Shown: positions 18,946 to 30,218, counted from the stretch's first letter. The stretch: 64,000 bases of DNA from an uncultured Pseudoteredinibacter sp. (GCF_947502065.1 NZ_CANMYE010000003.1:414297-478296); one strand, 5' to 3'. The notes: generated from the letters alone by a model not told the origin. Made by a program: numbers and translations.

Positions 18946-19137
18946 TTATTCAGCGTTGCTGGACCGGGCGTCTTTCTCGGTCGACGCCTGTTGGTGATCA
19001 ACTTCGTCGGCAAACGGTAAGTTTGCAGCCTCATCAAAGCCTTTTTTGCGCTTGCTGCTCCACAACCAAATCCAAGTTGCGATAAAGCAAATCATCAAAA
19101 AAACCGTTGAGATGCCACGCCAATCGTTAATATCCAT
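18946..19137 (-). CDS. ccoQ: cbb3 oxidase small subunit CcoQ
   Basis: 63 residues with one membrane helix (GISTVFLMICFIATWIWLW) and a charged cytoplasmic tail with the typical FDEAANLPFADE segment. CcoQ is a non-catalytic subunit that stabilises the complex. It lies between ccoO (17 bp upstream) and ccoP. Confidence 0.94.
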   Translation of the reverse strand: MDINDWRGISTVFLMICFIATWIWLWSSKRKKGFDEAANLPFADEVDHQQASTEKDARSSNAE

Positions 19138-19154
19138 AACGCTCTACCCAGTGA

Positions 19155-19766
19155 TTAACGCTTCTGTTTCAACAACAAACCCAGGTTCTGCAAGTAGGCA
19201 ACCAAAGCTTGAACTTCAGTCTTACCTTTTACAGCTTCCTCAGCACCAGCAATATCTTCATCGGTGTAAGGAACACCCAAGGTACGCAATGCTTCCATTT
19301 TCTTAGGAGTCACAGTGTGATCTAACACATTGTCAAACAGCCAAGGGAAAGCAGGCATATTGGATTCAGGTACTACATTTCGTGGGTTGTATAAGTGCGC
19401 GCGGTGCCACTCATCAGAGTAACGACCACCTACACGAGCCAAGTCAGGACCAGTTCGCTTAGAGCCCCACAAGAATGGGTAATCGTAAACAGACTCGCCT
19501 GCAACAGAGTAGTGACCATAACGCTCAGTTTCAGAACGGAATGGACGAACCATCTGGGAGTGACATACGTTACAACCTTCACGGATGTAAATGTCACGAC
19601 CTTCCAACTGCATAGCAGTGTAAGGCTTCAGGCCTTCGATAGGCTCGGTGGTTGCCTTGTTAAAGAACTGAGGCACGATTTCTACCAACGCACCGAAGCT
19701 GATGGCTACGACCATCAGGATCATCATCAGGCCGATATTCTTTTCTACTTTATCGTGATTCTTCAC
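19155..19766 (-). CDS. ccoO: cbb3 oxidase monohaem subunit CcoO
   Basis: 203 residues. It has an N-terminal membrane anchor ([21 protein letters not shown]) and a single haem c site, [15 protein letters not shown], near residue 65. The family segments [34 protein letters not shown] follow in sequence. It accepts electrons for the CcoN catalytic centre. The start lies 18 bp after the ccoN stop, with a GGAGAG ribosome-binding site. Confidence 0.97.
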   Translation of the reverse strand: MKNHDKVEKNIGLMMILMVVAISFGALVEIVPQFFNKATTEPIEGLKPYTAMQLEGRDIYIREGCNVCHSQMVRPFRSETERYGHYSVAGESVYDYPFLWGSKRTGPDLARVGGRYSDEWHRAHLYNPRNVVPESNMPAFPWLFDNVLDHTVTPKKMEALRTLGVPYTDEDIAGAEEAVKGKTEVQALVAYLQNLGLLLKQKR

Positions 19767-19784
19767 GGTTATCTCTCCTCTACC

Positions 19785-21227
19785 TTAAGCCGACTGAGGC
19801 TGCGCAGCAGCAGCGTTATCAGATTCAGCTTGGAATGTACGGTAGGTGTTGTAGGCCATAAACAGCATGCCACCTAAGAAGATTGCACCACCTAGTACAC
19901 GTACATAGTGACCTGGGTAACTGGCTTCTACAGATTCAACGAAGCTATAGGTCAAGGTGCCGTCAGCGTTAAATGCACGCCACATCAAACCTTGCATAAT
20001 GCCGTTCACCCACATAGAGGCGATGTACAATACAGTACCGATAGTCGCCATCCAGAAGTGCAAGTTAACCAACTTCACGCTCCACATTTCTTTGCGACCT
20101 AGCAAAGCAGGAATCAAGTGGTATAGAGCACCGATAGATACCATGGCAACCCAGCCAAGTGCACCAGAGTGAACGTGACCAACAGTCCAGTCAGTGTAGT
20201 GAGACAAAGCGTTTACAGTCTTGATAGACATCATTGGGCCTTCGAAGGTAGACATACCGTAGAAAGACAGAGATACCACCAAGAAACGAAGAGTTGGGTC
20301 AGTGCGCAATTTGTGCCATGCGCCAGACAAAGTCATGATACCGTTGATCATACCACCCCAAGATGGAGCCAATAGGATCAAAGACATCACCATACCAACA
20401 CCCTGGGTCCAATCTGGCAATGCAGTGTAGTGCAAGTGGTGAGGACCAGCCCAAATGTATAGGGAGATCAAAGCCCAGAAGTGGATAATGGATAGACGAT
20501 ACGAGTAAACAGGACGCTCAGCCTGCTTAGGTACGAAGTAGTACATAATGCCCAAGAAACCTGCAGTTAGGAAGAAACCTACCGCATTGTGACCGTACCA
20601 CCACTGGATCATCGCATCCATGGCACCTGCGTAAGCAGAGTACGACTTGGTCAAGGTTACTGGGATAGCCGCAGAGTTAACTACGTGTAATATCGCAACC
20701 GTTAGAATAAAGGCACCGAAGAACCAGTTCGCAACATAAATGTGCGAGGTCTTACGCTTAATAATAGTGCCGAAGAACACGATACCGTAAGACACCCATA
20801 CCAAGGTGATCAAGATATCGATTGGCCATTCTAGCTCAGCGTATTCTTTTGAAGAGGTCATACCCAAAGGCAGCGTAATTGCAGCCAATAGAATAACCAA
20901 TTGCCAACCCCAGAAGGTGAATGGGACTAAGAACCCACCAAACAAGGTTGCCTGACAGGTACGCTGTACCACGTAGTATGACGTTGCAAACAAGGCACAA
21001 CCACCGAATGCGAAGATTACCGCATTGGTGTGCAATGGACGCAAGCGACCAAAGTGTGAGAAAGGTTGCATAATGTCATTCAGTTGCGGCCAGGCTAGCT
21101 GCGACGCGATCAGTACGCCCACCGTCATTCCGACCACGCCCCAAACGACGGTCATCACGGCGAATTTACGTACTATATCGTAGTTATATGCCGGCTGTTC
21201 ACCAGCGGTTGCCAAGTTACTACTCAT
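19785..21227 (-). CDS. ccoN: cbb3 cytochrome c oxidase catalytic subunit CcoN
   Basis: 480 residues and about twelve membrane helices. It is a haem-copper oxidase subunit I of the C family, with conserved His in [26 protein letters not shown] and [17 protein letters not shown] chose the ATG at 21227 because AGGAAAG lies 6 nt upstream and the protein then begins [22 protein letters not shown], like known CcoN. A longer frame to 21281 would need a TTG start and adds a non-conserved basic segment. A perfect FNR/Anr box upstream indicates induction at low oxygen. Confidence 0.97.
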   Translation of the reverse strand: MSSNLATAGEQPAYNYDIVRKFAVMTVVWGVVGMTVGVLIASQLAWPQLNDIMQPFSHFGRLRPLHTNAVIFAFGGCALFATSYYVVQRTCQATLFGGFLVPFTFWGWQLVILLAAITLPLGMTSSKEYAELEWPIDILITLVWVSYGIVFFGTIIKRKTSHIYVANWFFGAFILTVAILHVVNSAAIPVTLTKSYSAYAGAMDAMIQWWYGHNAVGFFLTAGFLGIMYYFVPKQAERPVYSYRLSIIHFWALISLYIWAGPHHLHYTALPDWTQGVGMVMSLILLAPSWGGMINGIMTLSGAWHKLRTDPTLRFLVVSLSFYGMSTFEGPMMSIKTVNALSHYTDWTVGHVHSGALGWVAMVSIGALYHLIPALLGRKEMWSVKLVNLHFWMATIGTVLYIASMWVNGIMQGLMWRAFNADGTLTYSFVESVEASYPGHYVRVLGGAIFLGGMLFMAYNTYRTFQAESDNAAAAQPQSA

Positions 21228-21352
21228 AGCGACTTTCCTAATTGATTTTAAGAATTGAGGATTCTTTTTTCGACCTAACAACGCCTCAAAACTCCTAGGG
21301 AGTGTTTTCGGCTGTCATTGGATACTTCTTTAATTACCCCAATGCACCGCAA

Positions 21353-21394
21353 ATTATCTACGATGTCAGGTTTTTATCACTTGATTCCGATCAA
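21353..21394 (-). promoter_or_regulatory. FNR/Anr box and -10 of the ccoNOQP promoter
   Basis: TTGATTCCGATCAA (21381-21394) is a perfect match to TTGAT-N4-ATCAA. On the minus strand GATAAT (21353-21358) lies 32 bp downstream, centre to centre, where a class II activated -10 should be. The predicted start is near 21346, leaving a leader of about 120 nt. Confidence 0.88.
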
Positions 21395-21505
21395 TAAGAC
21401 CAGTCAGCCAGCTAAAAAAGGGCCAGTCTAGGCAAAGAAGTTGGCTGAACACGGTCTGCCCCTCCGTCCATGGAGTATGGGCTAATTATTTGCTGTTGCC
21501 AGCTT

Positions 21506-22729
21506 TTATAGATTATTTCGACCTTTATCGGCCGCAATTCGTAAACGCAAAGAGTTTAGGCGAATAAAGCCCTCAGCATCTTTCTGGTCATAGGCACCTG
21601 CGTCATCCTCGAAGGTTGCAATCGCCTCATCAAACAGACTATCAGCACTGCGGCGACCTACAACCGACACACTGCCTTTGTATAGTTTTACGCGAACATC
21701 GCCATTCACATGTTGCTGACTTTCATCGATAGCGGCTTGCAACATTTTGCGCTCTGGGCTCCACCAGTAGCCGTTATAGATTAGATCGGCGTATTTCGGC
21801 ATCAACTCATCTTTAAGGTGAGCCGCTTCGCGATCTAGAGTAAGTGATTCAATACCACGGTGTGCCTTCAACATAATGGTGCCACCGGGAGTTTCATAAC
21901 AACCACGCGACTTCATGCCTACATAACGATTTTCTACGATATCCAAACGGCCAACACCGTTCTCGCCGCCCACCTTGTTTAGATACTCCAATACCGTCGC
22001 TGGACTCATAGCTTCGCCATTGATGGCAACAATATCGCCTTTCTCATAGGTCAGTTCTAAATAAGTAGGCTCATCTGGCGCCTCTTCTGGAGAGACGCTC
22101 CAACGCCACATTTCAGCATCGTTAGCCTCCCACCAAGGATCTTCCAAATTGCCACCCTCATAAGAGATGTGTAGCAAGTTAGCGTCCATTGAATAGGGAG
22201 ATTTTTTCTTACTGCTGGCGAAGTCCACAGGGATATTGTGATCTTCGCAATATTTCATAAGGGTTTCGCGGGAAGTTAGATCCCACTCACGCCAGGGCGC
22301 AATTACCTGAATACCCGGCTTAAGGGCGTAAGCGCCTAGCTCGAAACGAACCTGGTCGTTACCTTTACCTGTCGCACCGTGGGAGATCGCATCAGCGCCG
22401 GTTTCATTCGCAATCTCAATCAAACGCTTAGCAATGAGCGGACGGGCAATTGAAGTACCTAGCAGGTACTCGCCTTCATAAATAGTATTGGCACGGAACA
22501 TTGGGAAAACGAAATCGCGGGCAAATTCTTCACGCAAATCGTCAATGTAGATCTCTTTTACGCCTAGCGCTTCCGCTTTGGCTCGGGCTGGCTCTACCTC
22601 TTCGCCCTGGCCGATATCAGCGGTAAACGTTACCACTTCGCAGTTATAGGTTTCTTGCAACCAGCGCACGATGACCGAGGTGTCTAAACCACCGGAATAG
22701 GCCAACACTACTTTTTTTACTGAGGACAT
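21506..22729 (-). CDS. argG: Argininosuccinate synthase
   Basis: 407 residues, the normal length. It joins citrulline and aspartate using ATP in arginine synthesis. The ATP-binding PP-loop [10 protein letters not shown] is at residues 10-19. Family motifs are [24 protein letters not shown]-type segments replaced by [11 protein letters not shown], and KGRNNL at the end. GGGAGA lies 7 nt before the ATG. The reverse-strand neighbour motY lies upstream, as I recall for P. aeruginosa. Together with argD and argF in this window it covers three arginine steps. Confidence 0.97.
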   Translation of the reverse strand: MSSVKKVVLAYSGGLDTSVIVRWLQETYNCEVVTFTADIGQGEEVEPARAKAEALGVKEIYIDDLREEFARDFVFPMFRANTIYEGEYLLGTSIARPLIAKRLIEIANETGADAISHGATGKGNDQVRFELGAYALKPGIQVIAPWREWDLTSRETLMKYCEDHNIPVDFASSKKKSPYSMDANLLHISYEGGNLEDPWWEANDAEMWRWSVSPEEAPDEPTYLELTYEKGDIVAINGEAMSPATVLEYLNKVGGENGVGRLDIVENRYVGMKSRGCYETPGGTIMLKAHRGIESLTLDREAAHLKDELMPKYADLIYNGYWWSPERKMLQAAIDESQQHVNGDVRVKLYKGSVSVVGRRSADSLFDEAIATFEDDAGAYDQKDAEGFIRLNSLRLRIAADKGRNNL

Positions 22730-22832
22730 AATTGTCTCCCGCTATGGATCGATAACTTTGGCTCGCCATTCATAACAAGCCTTGCTTAATAGCCCTGTGA
22801 TTGCCAGAGGCCTATGGCTGTTACTCGCCATT

Positions 22833-22861
22833 TTGTTACGCAGTCTCTATCTGCTAGTCAA
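22833..22861 (-). promoter_or_regulatory. Sigma-70-type promoter for argG
   Basis: On the minus strand TTGACT (22856-22861) and TAACAA (22833-22838) are separated by 17 bp, giving a start about 97 nt before the argG ATG. I see no clear ArgR box. The rest of 22730-23040 holds nothing else I can name. Confidence 0.55.
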
Positions 22862-23040
22862 ATTTTGAACGATTTAGCCGAAAACAAGGGTTTTCGCGCC
22901 TAAAATTTGGCGCACGTATTATACATAGAGGGATAAATATTTCACAGAACTATCCCTAAATTTAGCGCAAAACAACTACACTCTTTGGGGTATCTGAGTT
23001 CAAACGTCACTAGAAACAGCGCTGAAGAAAATTCTAAGCA

Positions 23041-23967
23041 CTAGCGTGAAGCCATATCCAAGGAGACTTCGCCCTTCTCAAGGCGAACAGTTACACGACG
23101 ATTTACAGCACGTCCTTTAGCGGTGCTATTGCTCGCTACCGGGTAGCGCTCACCATGCCAACGTATCTGAATTTTATCTTTATCTAAGCCCGCACGCAGC
23201 AAATACTCTGCTACCTGCTCGGCCCGTTTTTTAGACAACTCGAGGTTTTCAGCCATGATACCGCGGCTATCAGTATGCCCATCAATATAGTAGGTGGTCA
23301 CTTCAGAATCGGCCTTGGCGTATACCACTACCTTATCAAGAGAAGCTCTTTGCTGCTTACTTAGCGACTCTTTAGAGCCGCCAAAATATAGTGTCGTACG
23401 CTCAACCTGATCAAAGTTCACAGGCAGAAGGCCAGATACGCAGCCAATGTAGTCATCATATACTGGCCGGTAATTCATCGAATTAAAAGCCACAGACAGC
23501 GACTCACTATCTCCATACCATGGTTTACGGGTAATCACTACCTGCTGACCCTTACCCAGTTCAGCCATAATACGCTCAGCTAGTTTTGGCCCTAATGTTA
23601 CTGGGCGCTTGGACTCAACAACATCTATATAACCAAGGTTTGTCACGGCAGAACGCGGCTTCCAGACAGGCCCTGTTATTTGCAAGGAGCCTCGGCCACG
23701 CTTAAAGAATACGCTCTTAGTATCCAGGAAGAACTGCTGCCTCTCCCCTGCCCTACGGTAAAACACCACCTGGCCATATTGAGGCACCATTTGGCTCATG
23801 CGGCACTCAAAAATGGAGGACTCGCTCTCCCAGCTAGACTTATCAAATCCCGCCTCAAAGCGCACAGCCTCAGCATTTGAAGCAAGCAGAACACCACAAA
23901 GCAGGGACAGGCATAGCGCCGACTGCAGCAAATCAAGGTGACGATTAGATTTAAGCGACTGCAACAT
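23041..23967 (-). CDS. motY: Flagellar stator-associated protein MotY
   Basis: 308 residues. A signal peptide ends near LLASNAEA. The MotY N-terminal domain follows (ESSIFECRMSQMVPQYGQVVFYRRAGERQQF). The C-terminus is an OmpA-type peptidoglycan-binding domain (TTYYIDGHTDSRG...NLELSKKRAEQVAEYLL). MotY forms part of the T ring that anchors stators in Vibrio and supports motility in Pseudomonas. A longer frame to 23994 depends on a TTG start. The ATG at 23967 gives the better signal peptide. It lies between argG and pyrC as in Pseudomonas and has its own sigma-28 promoter. Confidence 0.92.
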   Translation of the reverse strand: MLQSLKSNRHLDLLQSALCLSLLCGVLLASNAEAVRFEAGFDKSSWESESSIFECRMSQMVPQYGQVVFYRRAGERQQFFLDTKSVFFKRGRGSLQITGPVWKPRSAVTNLGYIDVVESKRPVTLGPKLAERIMAELGKGQQVVITRKPWYGDSESLSVAFNSMNYRPVYDDYIGCVSGLLPVNFDQVERTTLYFGGSKESLSKQQRASLDKVVVYAKADSEVTTYYIDGHTDSRGIMAENLELSKKRAEQVAEYLLRAGLDKDKIQIRWHGERYPVASNSTAKGRAVNRRVTVRLEKGEVSLDMASR

Positions 23968-24015
23968 TGGCCCACACCCTTGCGATACATTCAATAACTG
24001 AAGCTTAGACTAAGA

Positions 24016-24042
24016 ATATCGGCACACAGCGGATGTGCTTTA
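24016..24042 (-). promoter_or_regulatory. Sigma-28 (FliA) promoter for motY
   Basis: On the minus strand TAAAG (TAAA at 24039-24042) is followed after exactly 15 nt by GCCGATAT (24016-24023). This matches TAAA-N15-GCCGATAA at all but the last base. The start would be about 40 nt before the ATG at 23967. Confidence 0.8.
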
Positions 24043-24121
24043 GGCCCAATTTTGGTAGGATGCCGCGTCAAAGAACTATAGTTACTATCAATAGCTTGAA
24101 TACTGCTAGCAAGGAACCTTA

Positions 24122-25156
24122 ATGAGCCAACGCTTAACCATCTGCCGCCCTGACGACTGGCATATCCACCTACGAGATGGAGTCGCATTAGAACACACCG
24201 TTAGGGATGCCTCGCGCTACTTTGGCCGAGCCATTGTTATGCCCAACTTGGTTCCTCCCGTTTTAAATGCAGACCAAGCGCTTGCCTATAAGGATCGCAT
24301 TCAGGCTAATCGCCCAGAGGGCTCTCAATTCGAGCCACTAATGGTGCTTTACCTCACCGACAACACCAACGCAGAAGATATCGCTGCAGCGAAGGCCGCC
24401 GGTGTTGTCGCATGTAAGCTTTACCCTGCCGGGGCCACCACAAACTCTGATTCAGGCGTTACCGATATTAAAAATATCTATCCGGCTTTAGAAGCCATGC
24501 AAAAGCACGGCATTCGCTTTTGTCTGCACGGCGAGGTAACCGATAGCAGTATCGACATCTTTGATAGGGAGCAGCGCTTTATTGATTCAACATTAAAGCA
24601 GCTTAATCAAGATTTCCCTGAGCTTAAGATGATTTTGGAGCATATCACCACTAAAGATGCGGCGGATTTCGTAAACGCTGCTGGCGATAATATGGCGGCC
24701 ACCATTACCGCCCACCACCTGCTGTACAATCGCAACCATATGTTAGCTGGCGGAATTCGACCACACTATTACTGCCTACCCATCTTAAAACGATCAACTC
24801 ACCAAGAAGCACTGATCGCGGCAGCTTGCAGCGGTAGCCCCAAATTCTTCCTAGGCACCGATTCAGCACCACATGCCAAACACGCCAAGGAAGCCGCCTG
24901 CGGTTGCGCCGGCGCCTATACGGCTTTTGCTGCCATTGAAATGTATGCAGAAGCTTTTGAGGAAGCCAACGCACTCGATAAGCTAGAAGGCTTTGCCAGT
25001 CACTTTGGTCCTGATTTTTATGGCCTTGACAGACATAGCGACACTATCACTCTAGTTAAGGAAGACTGGCAGGTACCGGATAGCATGAATTTTGGTGACA
25101 GCGACCTTGTTCCTCTTAGAGCCGGCGAAACCTTGCGCTGGCGCGTTGCCGATTAA
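24122..25156 (+). CDS. pyrC: Dihydroorotase (class II)
   Basis: 344 residues. It closes carbamoyl aspartate to dihydroorotate in pyrimidine synthesis. The metal ligands of [10 protein letters not shown] are His14 and His16. The lysine that becomes carboxylated is in [12 protein letters not shown]. Later motifs are LHGEV, LEHITT and FLGTDSAPH with the catalytic Asp. AAGGAA precedes the ATG. It is divergent from motY and 26 bp upstream of rnt, probably co-transcribed with it. Confidence 0.97.
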   Translation: MSQRLTICRPDDWHIHLRDGVALEHTVRDASRYFGRAIVMPNLVPPVLNADQALAYKDRIQANRPEGSQFEPLMVLYLTDNTNAEDIAAAKAAGVVACKLYPAGATTNSDSGVTDIKNIYPALEAMQKHGIRFCLHGEVTDSSIDIFDREQRFIDSTLKQLNQDFPELKMILEHITTKDAADFVNAAGDNMAATITAHHLLYNRNHMLAGGIRPHYYCLPILKRSTHQEALIAAACSGSPKFFLGTDSAPHAKHAKEAACGCAGAYTAFAAIEMYAEAFEEANALDKLEGFASHFGPDFYGLDRHSDTITLVKEDWQVPDSMNFGDSDLVPLRAGETLRWRVAD

Positions 25157-25181
25157 ACAGTAATAGAATTAAGGAGCCAGT

Positions 25182-25841
25182 GTGGCAGTCATGAGCCCGG
25201 CCGAAGAAACACCGGAAATTAAAACCCTTTTTGCGCAGCGCTTTCGCGGTTTTTTGCCCGTCATTGTTGACGTAGAAACAGGTGGTTTTAACGCAGAAAC
25301 AGACGCACTTCTCGAGGTAGCAGCTGTAACCCTTCGCATGGACGAAGATGGCCTACTGCATCGCGACGAAACCTTCGCCTGCCACTTAGACCCTTTTGAA
25401 GGCGCCAATATCGAGCAATCGGCCCTCGATTTCACCGGTATTGATCCATCAAGCCCAGAGCGCGATGCCCAACCAGAAATGTTTGCTCTACCTGAGATTT
25501 TTTCCGCCATTCGAAAAGCAGTAAAAGCAAATGGTTGCACTCGAGCGGTCATGGTTGCACATAATGCTCATTTTGACCTGGGCTTTATTAATGCGGCCGC
25601 AAACCGTTGCCAAATCAAACGCAACCCTTTCCATCCATTCTCTTGCTTCGACACTGCGACTTTAGCAGGGCTTGCCTATGGACAAACTGTACTGGCAAAA
25701 GCTTGCATTGTCGCCGGTATGGAATTTAGCAACAGCGAAGCACATAGCGCCGCTTACGATGCCGAAAAAACAGCCGATCTTTTTTGTTTGATAGTCAACA
25801 AATGGCAAAGCATGGGTGGCTGGCCGCTACCGCAAGAATAA
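25182..25841 (+). CDS. rnt: Ribonuclease T
   Basis: 219 residues. It is a DEDD-family 3'-5' exoribonuclease that trims tRNA and other stable RNA 3' ends. The catalytic motifs are [10 protein letters not shown] (Asp, Glu), [12 protein letters not shown] (Asp) and [14 protein letters not shown] (His, Asp). GTG at 25182 is chosen because AAGGAG lies 5 nt upstream. The in-frame ATG at 25191 would be 14 nt from it, which is too far. It ends at a strong terminator. Confidence 0.95.
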   Translation: MAVMSPAEETPEIKTLFAQRFRGFLPVIVDVETGGFNAETDALLEVAAVTLRMDEDGLLHRDETFACHLDPFEGANIEQSALDFTGIDPSSPERDAQPEMFALPEIFSAIRKAVKANGCTRAVMVAHNAHFDLGFINAAANRCQIKRNPFHPFSCFDTATLAGLAYGQTVLAKACIVAGMEFSNSEAHSAAYDAEKTADLFCLIVNKWQSMGGWPLPQE

Positions 25842-25855
25842 AAATTACCAAAACT

Positions 25856-25880
25856 AAAGCCCTAGCCCCTCTAGGGCTTT
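25856..25880 (+). terminator. Intrinsic terminator after rnt
   Basis: AAAGCCCTAG and CTAGGGCTTT form a 10-bp stem with a 5-nt loop, 15 bp after the rnt stop. The following 215 bp before the chemoreceptor is A/T-rich with no recognisable gene. Confidence 0.8.
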
Positions 25881-26098
25881 GGTGATATTTCTTTCACCAA
25901 TCCCACCTACACGCAAAATTTTATTTCAAAGCACAACACAAAGTTAGCGCCGTATCTACTATTAAGAAAAACTAATATCACCCTTTCTACATTCAGCTGC
26001 CAGCTCAATTACTTTTTGCCTATCAAGATTTTGTCCAATTCAAATTCCCATCCTATAGTGATATTTAGAACAAAATTTATTTACTTAGGGTGATCTCT

Positions 26099-28108
26099 AT
26101 GCGCTTATCTATTCGCGCTAAACTACTGGCTGGTTTTGCTGCCGTTCTAACTCTTGTTGCAACAACAGCAGTTTACTTATTTTTAAACATTAAAGAGATT
26201 TCTGAAATTGAATCTCGCCTAACCGAAGTACGCAAACCAACGGTTATCGCTGGCTTAAACCTCAGCAAGGGAATCAACATTACGCTTGCCGGGCTAAGAG
26301 GCTATATGATTCTTGGAAACATTCCCGAAAAGGCAGAGAAATTTCGTGCCGACAGAGCAGAGGGCTGGAAACTTATTGACGACAGCTTGAGCGAGCTAAA
26401 CACATTAGCCAGAAACTGGACTGACCCAACAAACGTTCGTCGTTTAAACGAGATGAAAGCTGAAATTGAGGAATTTCGAGTTGCGCAAAAAGAAATTGAA
26501 GATATTGCCCACGCACAGGAAAATATCCCCATCCTAATTCAGCTCGATGAAGAAGCTAAACCAGCAGCCAATGCCAGCACGCTAGCTCTGAACCAACTAT
26601 TACAAAGCAGCGCCAGCAGTGGTGGCAGCCCACAAAGCCTTAAGGATCTCAGCGATAGTATGAGCAGCATGTATCGCAGCATGGAAAGTCTGCGAGCTTA
26701 CGTTCAAAACGGGCAAAGCAGCGACTTAAATACGTTCAATACACAATGGAAAAAGAACCAAGCACGTTTTGAACGCCTAAATCAACTCAATCGATTACAA
26801 ACCAATAGCAACTGGAGCAACTATAGTGACAGTCGATCCAACTTTAAGGCCATTGCTGACAGCATCATAAATAGCCGGCAAGCCGACGACTGGAACCTAG
26901 CCAATTACTGGCTCGGAACAAAAGCGGCGCCGCGAGCCAGTGCTATTCAAATTAATTTAACTGAAATGAGAAAGAACCAAAACGAGTTAATGAAAGCCGA
27001 TGTCAAAGTACTAGCTGCCGATATTGATTATTCGAATGTTGCCCTAACCATCGGCACAAGCCTAGCTTTAATCATAGGTATTGGCATTGCCGTAACGCTG
27101 AGTCAAACAATTGTCAGCAAGATTAATAAGATTCTAAACGTGAACAAAAGCATCGCCAAAGGCGACTTAGACTTTGACGATCTTGTATTGGATGGAGGAG
27201 ACGAACTGGGAGAACTTGCCAATGCCACCAATGAAATGGCAAACAGCTTACGAAGCCTATTACTTGAAGTTCAAAATGCCACCAACAATCTTGCCAGCGC
27301 AGCGGAGCAACTGGTCGGCAGCTCACTGAGAACCAGTAAGGGCATGGAATCTCAAGAGCAAATCAGCGGTCAAGTGGTAACCGCCATGGATGAAATGTTT
27401 CGCACCGTCGAGAACATGGCCCAAAGCGCCTCCATGGCAGCCGATGCCGCCAACTCTGCCGATCAAGAATCCCGTGATGGCTACAGCATCATGGAAACAA
27501 ATATGACTTCAATCAACCTATTAGCTCAACGCATTGAAGGCGCCGCAAGCACTATTGCCGAGCTTGAAGAAGATACCAAAGGCGTCGATGCGATCGTGCA
27601 GGTGATCAACGATATTGCAGAACAAACTAACCTGCTGGCCTTGAACGCCGCCATCGAAGCAGCAAGAGCTGGCGAACAAGGACGCGGCTTTGCGGTAGTA
27701 GCTGACGAGGTTAGGACGCTGGCCGGCCGCACACGCGATTCCACCGGCGAAATCAACTCACTATTAGAAAAACTTAAAAATGGCGCCCTACAAGCTGTTA
27801 ACGTAATGAAACAAGGGCAGGAACAAACTAACGAAAGCGTTCAAAGTGCTGAGAGTACCAGCTCATCACTACAAAGCATTACAAGCTCAGTAAGCACTAT
27901 TAACTCAATGAATGCTCAGATTGCCTCTGCAACTGAAGAGCAAAATGCCGTCGCCAAAAACATGAACGAGAGTATCGATGAGATTCGCCGAGAAACCCAA
28001 AATGCGATGACCAATATGCGCGAAACCGACTCTGCAGCTCAATTAGTCGGACAACACACAAGCAACCTTAACCAACTTACCCAAAAGTTTAAACTTCCGG
28101 CGGCATAA
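26099..28108 (+). CDS. Methyl-accepting chemotaxis protein with large periplasmic sensor
   Basis: 669 residues. Helix one is at about residues 9-29 ([21 protein letters not shown]). A mostly helical periplasmic domain of about 280 residues follows, possibly the long helical-bundle (HBM-like) type. Helix two is near 308-332 ([20 protein letters not shown]). Then come a HAMP linker ([19 protein letters not shown]) and an MCP signalling domain with [19 protein letters not shown] and [18 protein letters not shown]. The ATG at 26099 has AGGGTGA 6 nt upstream, while a frame from 26090 needs GTG. The ligand is unknown. It stands alone in the block inserted between rnt and the peroxiredoxin gene. Confidence 0.93.
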   Translation: MRLSIRAKLLAGFAAVLTLVATTAVYLFLNIKEISEIESRLTEVRKPTVIAGLNLSKGINITLAGLRGYMILGNIPEKAEKFRADRAEGWKLIDDSLSELNTLARNWTDPTNVRRLNEMKAEIEEFRVAQKEIEDIAHAQENIPILIQLDEEAKPAANASTLALNQLLQSSASSGGSPQSLKDLSDSMSSMYRSMESLRAYVQNGQSSDLNTFNTQWKKNQARFERLNQLNRLQTNSNWSNYSDSRSNFKAIADSIINSRQADDWNLANYWLGTKAAPRASAIQINLTEMRKNQNELMKADVKVLAADIDYSNVALTIGTSLALIIGIGIAVTLSQTIVSKINKILNVNKSIAKGDLDFDDLVLDGGDELGELANATNEMANSLRSLLLEVQNATNNLASAAEQLVGSSLRTSKGMESQEQISGQVVTAMDEMFRTVENMAQSASMAADAANSADQESRDGYSIMETNMTSINLLAQRIEGAASTIAELEEDTKGVDAIVQVINDIAEQTNLLALNAAIEAARAGEQGRGFAVVADEVRTLAGRTRDSTGEINSLLEKLKNGALQAVNVMKQGQEQTNESVQSAESTSSSLQSITSSVSTINSMNAQIASATEEQNAVAKNMNESIDEIRRETQNAMTNMRETDSAAQLVGQHTSNLNQLTQKFKLPAA

Positions 28109-28115
28109 ACAAAAC

Positions 28116-28137
28116 AAGGGCAGCTTTCGCTGCCCTT
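28116..28137 (+). terminator. Intrinsic terminator after chemoreceptor
   Basis: AAGGGCAGC and GCTGCCCTT form a 9-bp stem with a TTTC loop, 7 bp past the stop and in the short gap before the convergent peptidase gene. Confidence 0.8.
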
Positions 28138-28151
28138 ATGCATCTCAAAAC

Positions 28152-30107
28152 TTACAAGCCACCTGGGCCGCAATCGTTCTTTAAGAATGAAATAATTGAT
28201 TCGTAGAGAAGTTTTTGGTGATCATAGTTCAATGTGCCATAGAAGTGATCCGCACCATCAAGCTCTACATATTTAAAGTCTTTACCTTGATCCGCAATAG
28301 CCTTGCGATATTTTTTAGCATGATCAACAGGCACTCGTTGATCTACTGACCCGTGAATCATCAATAAGGGGATGTTCACCTTGGCAGTTTCATCAATCGG
28401 ATTAACCGCACCCAATCGATACTTAAGTTGACGCTCCTTTTGCACGCCCCGCAGGCGAGAACGATAGTAATTTACTTGCATAGTCATATCGGCAACGGCG
28501 GCACCGGCAATACTGCACTGATAAATCTGCGGTGTGCGAGAAGCAGCAACCAATGCCGCATAACCACCATAAGACCAGCCGTACATGGCTAGGCGACCCT
28601 TGTCGGCCCAACCTCTTTTTACCAACTCAAGAGCAGAATCGTCTTTATCATCTTGCATCTTATAACCGGCTTCACTGCCATTGATAAAAGAGGCTTTATG
28701 AAAATCGATGCCGTAGTTGAAGGATCCTCGATACTGGGGCTGAACAACCATATAACCATTGTTCGCCAACATTTGCGCCCACTCATCATATACCACTAAT
28801 TGTGGGACAAATGGACCGCCGTGCGGAAGTACTATCGCAGGGAATGGAGGCTTCCCGTTGGGTACAGTGACATAAGCGGCCAGATCTCGACCATCGCGAG
28901 CCTTGAATTTTATGTATTTAAGATCTGCCAATTTATCCGCTTCAAGCAAAGGCTGCTCACTACCCACCTTACTAAACTTGCCTTTATGCAACAGATAATA
29001 AGAACCTGGATCTCTAGGCCCCGTGTTGTAGACCACTAGGGACTGACTATCTTTAGTGCGACTCAAAATTGAGGTGCGGTAGGCATTAGGAACGAGCTGC
29101 TCCAACTGCTTATAAATAGCGGCCTCTTCGGCATTAAAATACTCATAATGCAATTTGTCAGTCGCATAGCTAACAGCCACCACCTCATCATAAGAAGTCC
29201 ACGAATTACTATGACTACGTATACCACGCACATCGACATCATTACGACGGTAAATTAACTCAGTAAATTTTTTACTACTCGAATCAAATTCCCACAAACC
29301 TTCTTTATCATGGCCATTGTTGGCGACAACAAAGAATAAATGGGGGTTGCCAACGTCAAAGCCTACAACACTAAAATTTTCGTAGCTGTTTTCACTTAAG
29401 CGATACAACTCCTTCCAGTCAGTCTCTCCAGGGCGACGGAAATACCAAACATACTCACCATTAGCGATATCAAAACCGCGCCCTAACCAGGGATTACCTT
29501 TGCCATCAAATTCCACCTGCCCTAAGGAAATCTTGCCACGCAATATTAGCCGCTTACGCCCTGTTTTCAGGTCTAACTCGTAATAAGCCGTTGGTCTAAA
29601 CGGCTCTGACAAACGGTTATTTTCAAATTCGCCAGGCGTAAATGAATAGATCACCTTTTTTGGTTTTTCAGGTAAAAGATGGGAGATTGAAGCTCCAATC
29701 TGATCGTACTCTTTAAATTTCTTGGTTTTAAGATCTACCGAAGCCAGCTTGTACTCGAACACACCTCGATTAAAACCTTCAATTTTGTCACGAACTTTTT
29801 GTCGCAAGCGCATCACGATATTGTCGTTGGTTGCCCAGTATATATTCCGTACTTCCATTGGATCGGCATTTAGCCGAAAAGGTTTGGCCGACATATTGTC
29901 GGTTTTATAGACCTCAACGATCGGATCACCCTCTTTTGAAGGGATAGTAAGAATCGCTAAGCGCTTGCCGTCAGGGGATAAACGAGCATCCATTACCACT
30001 TCGCGAAGCGCAAAATAGTCTAAAGGATATGGGGCGTTTGCGAATGAGTTTCGCGACAAAGATAATGCCGCACAAATAGCACAAAAAAGAGAAATAAATT
30101 TAACCAT
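28152..30107 (-). CDS. Secreted S9-family (prolyl oligopeptidase-like) peptidase, copy 2
   Basis: 651 residues with a signal peptide (MVKFISLFCAICAALSLSRNSFANA). An N-terminal propeller-like region reads out as SPDGKRLAILTIPSKEGD and similar segments. The C-terminal alpha/beta hydrolase domain has nucleophile GWSYGGYAAL (Ser near 512), acid HGSVDQRVP (Asp near 589) and DGADHFYG (His near 619). This family cleaves dipeptides or acylated residues from peptides. It is a tandem paralogue of the gene at 30219-32183. Both end in the same CGPGGL. They probably act in the periplasm on peptides imported by the TonB receptor next door, which is an inference. Confidence 0.9.
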   Translation of the reverse strand: MVKFISLFCAICAALSLSRNSFANAPYPLDYFALREVVMDARLSPDGKRLAILTIPSKEGDPIVEVYKTDNMSAKPFRLNADPMEVRNIYWATNDNIVMRLRQKVRDKIEGFNRGVFEYKLASVDLKTKKFKEYDQIGASISHLLPEKPKKVIYSFTPGEFENNRLSEPFRPTAYYELDLKTGRKRLILRGKISLGQVEFDGKGNPWLGRGFDIANGEYVWYFRRPGETDWKELYRLSENSYENFSVVGFDVGNPHLFFVVANNGHDKEGLWEFDSSSKKFTELIYRRNDVDVRGIRSHSNSWTSYDEVVAVSYATDKLHYEYFNAEEAAIYKQLEQLVPNAYRTSILSRTKDSQSLVVYNTGPRDPGSYYLLHKGKFSKVGSEQPLLEADKLADLKYIKFKARDGRDLAAYVTVPNGKPPFPAIVLPHGGPFVPQLVVYDEWAQMLANNGYMVVQPQYRGSFNYGIDFHKASFINGSEAGYKMQDDKDDSALELVKRGWADKGRLAMYGWSYGGYAALVAASRTPQIYQCSIAGAAVADMTMQVNYYRSRLRGVQKERQLKYRLGAVNPIDETAKVNIPLLMIHGSVDQRVPVDHAKKYRKAIADQGKDFKYVELDGADHFYGTLNYDHQKLLYESIISFLKNDCGPGGL

Positions 30108-30174
30108 ACAGCCTCCATTGCTTATAAATCGTAGAATTTATACACAATCACTGTATCAATCTGAAATGCATAAA

Positions 30175-30197
30175 AAAAGGGGCTAAAAGCCCCTTTT
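30175..30197 (-). terminator. Intrinsic terminator between the two peptidase genes
   Basis: AAAAGGGGCT and AGCCCCTTTT form a 10-bp stem with a 3-nt loop, followed by more Ts on the minus strand. The two tandem peptidase genes are therefore probably separately transcribed. Confidence 0.85.
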
Positions 30198-30218
30198 GAT
30201 CAGAATAGTGCCTATGGC

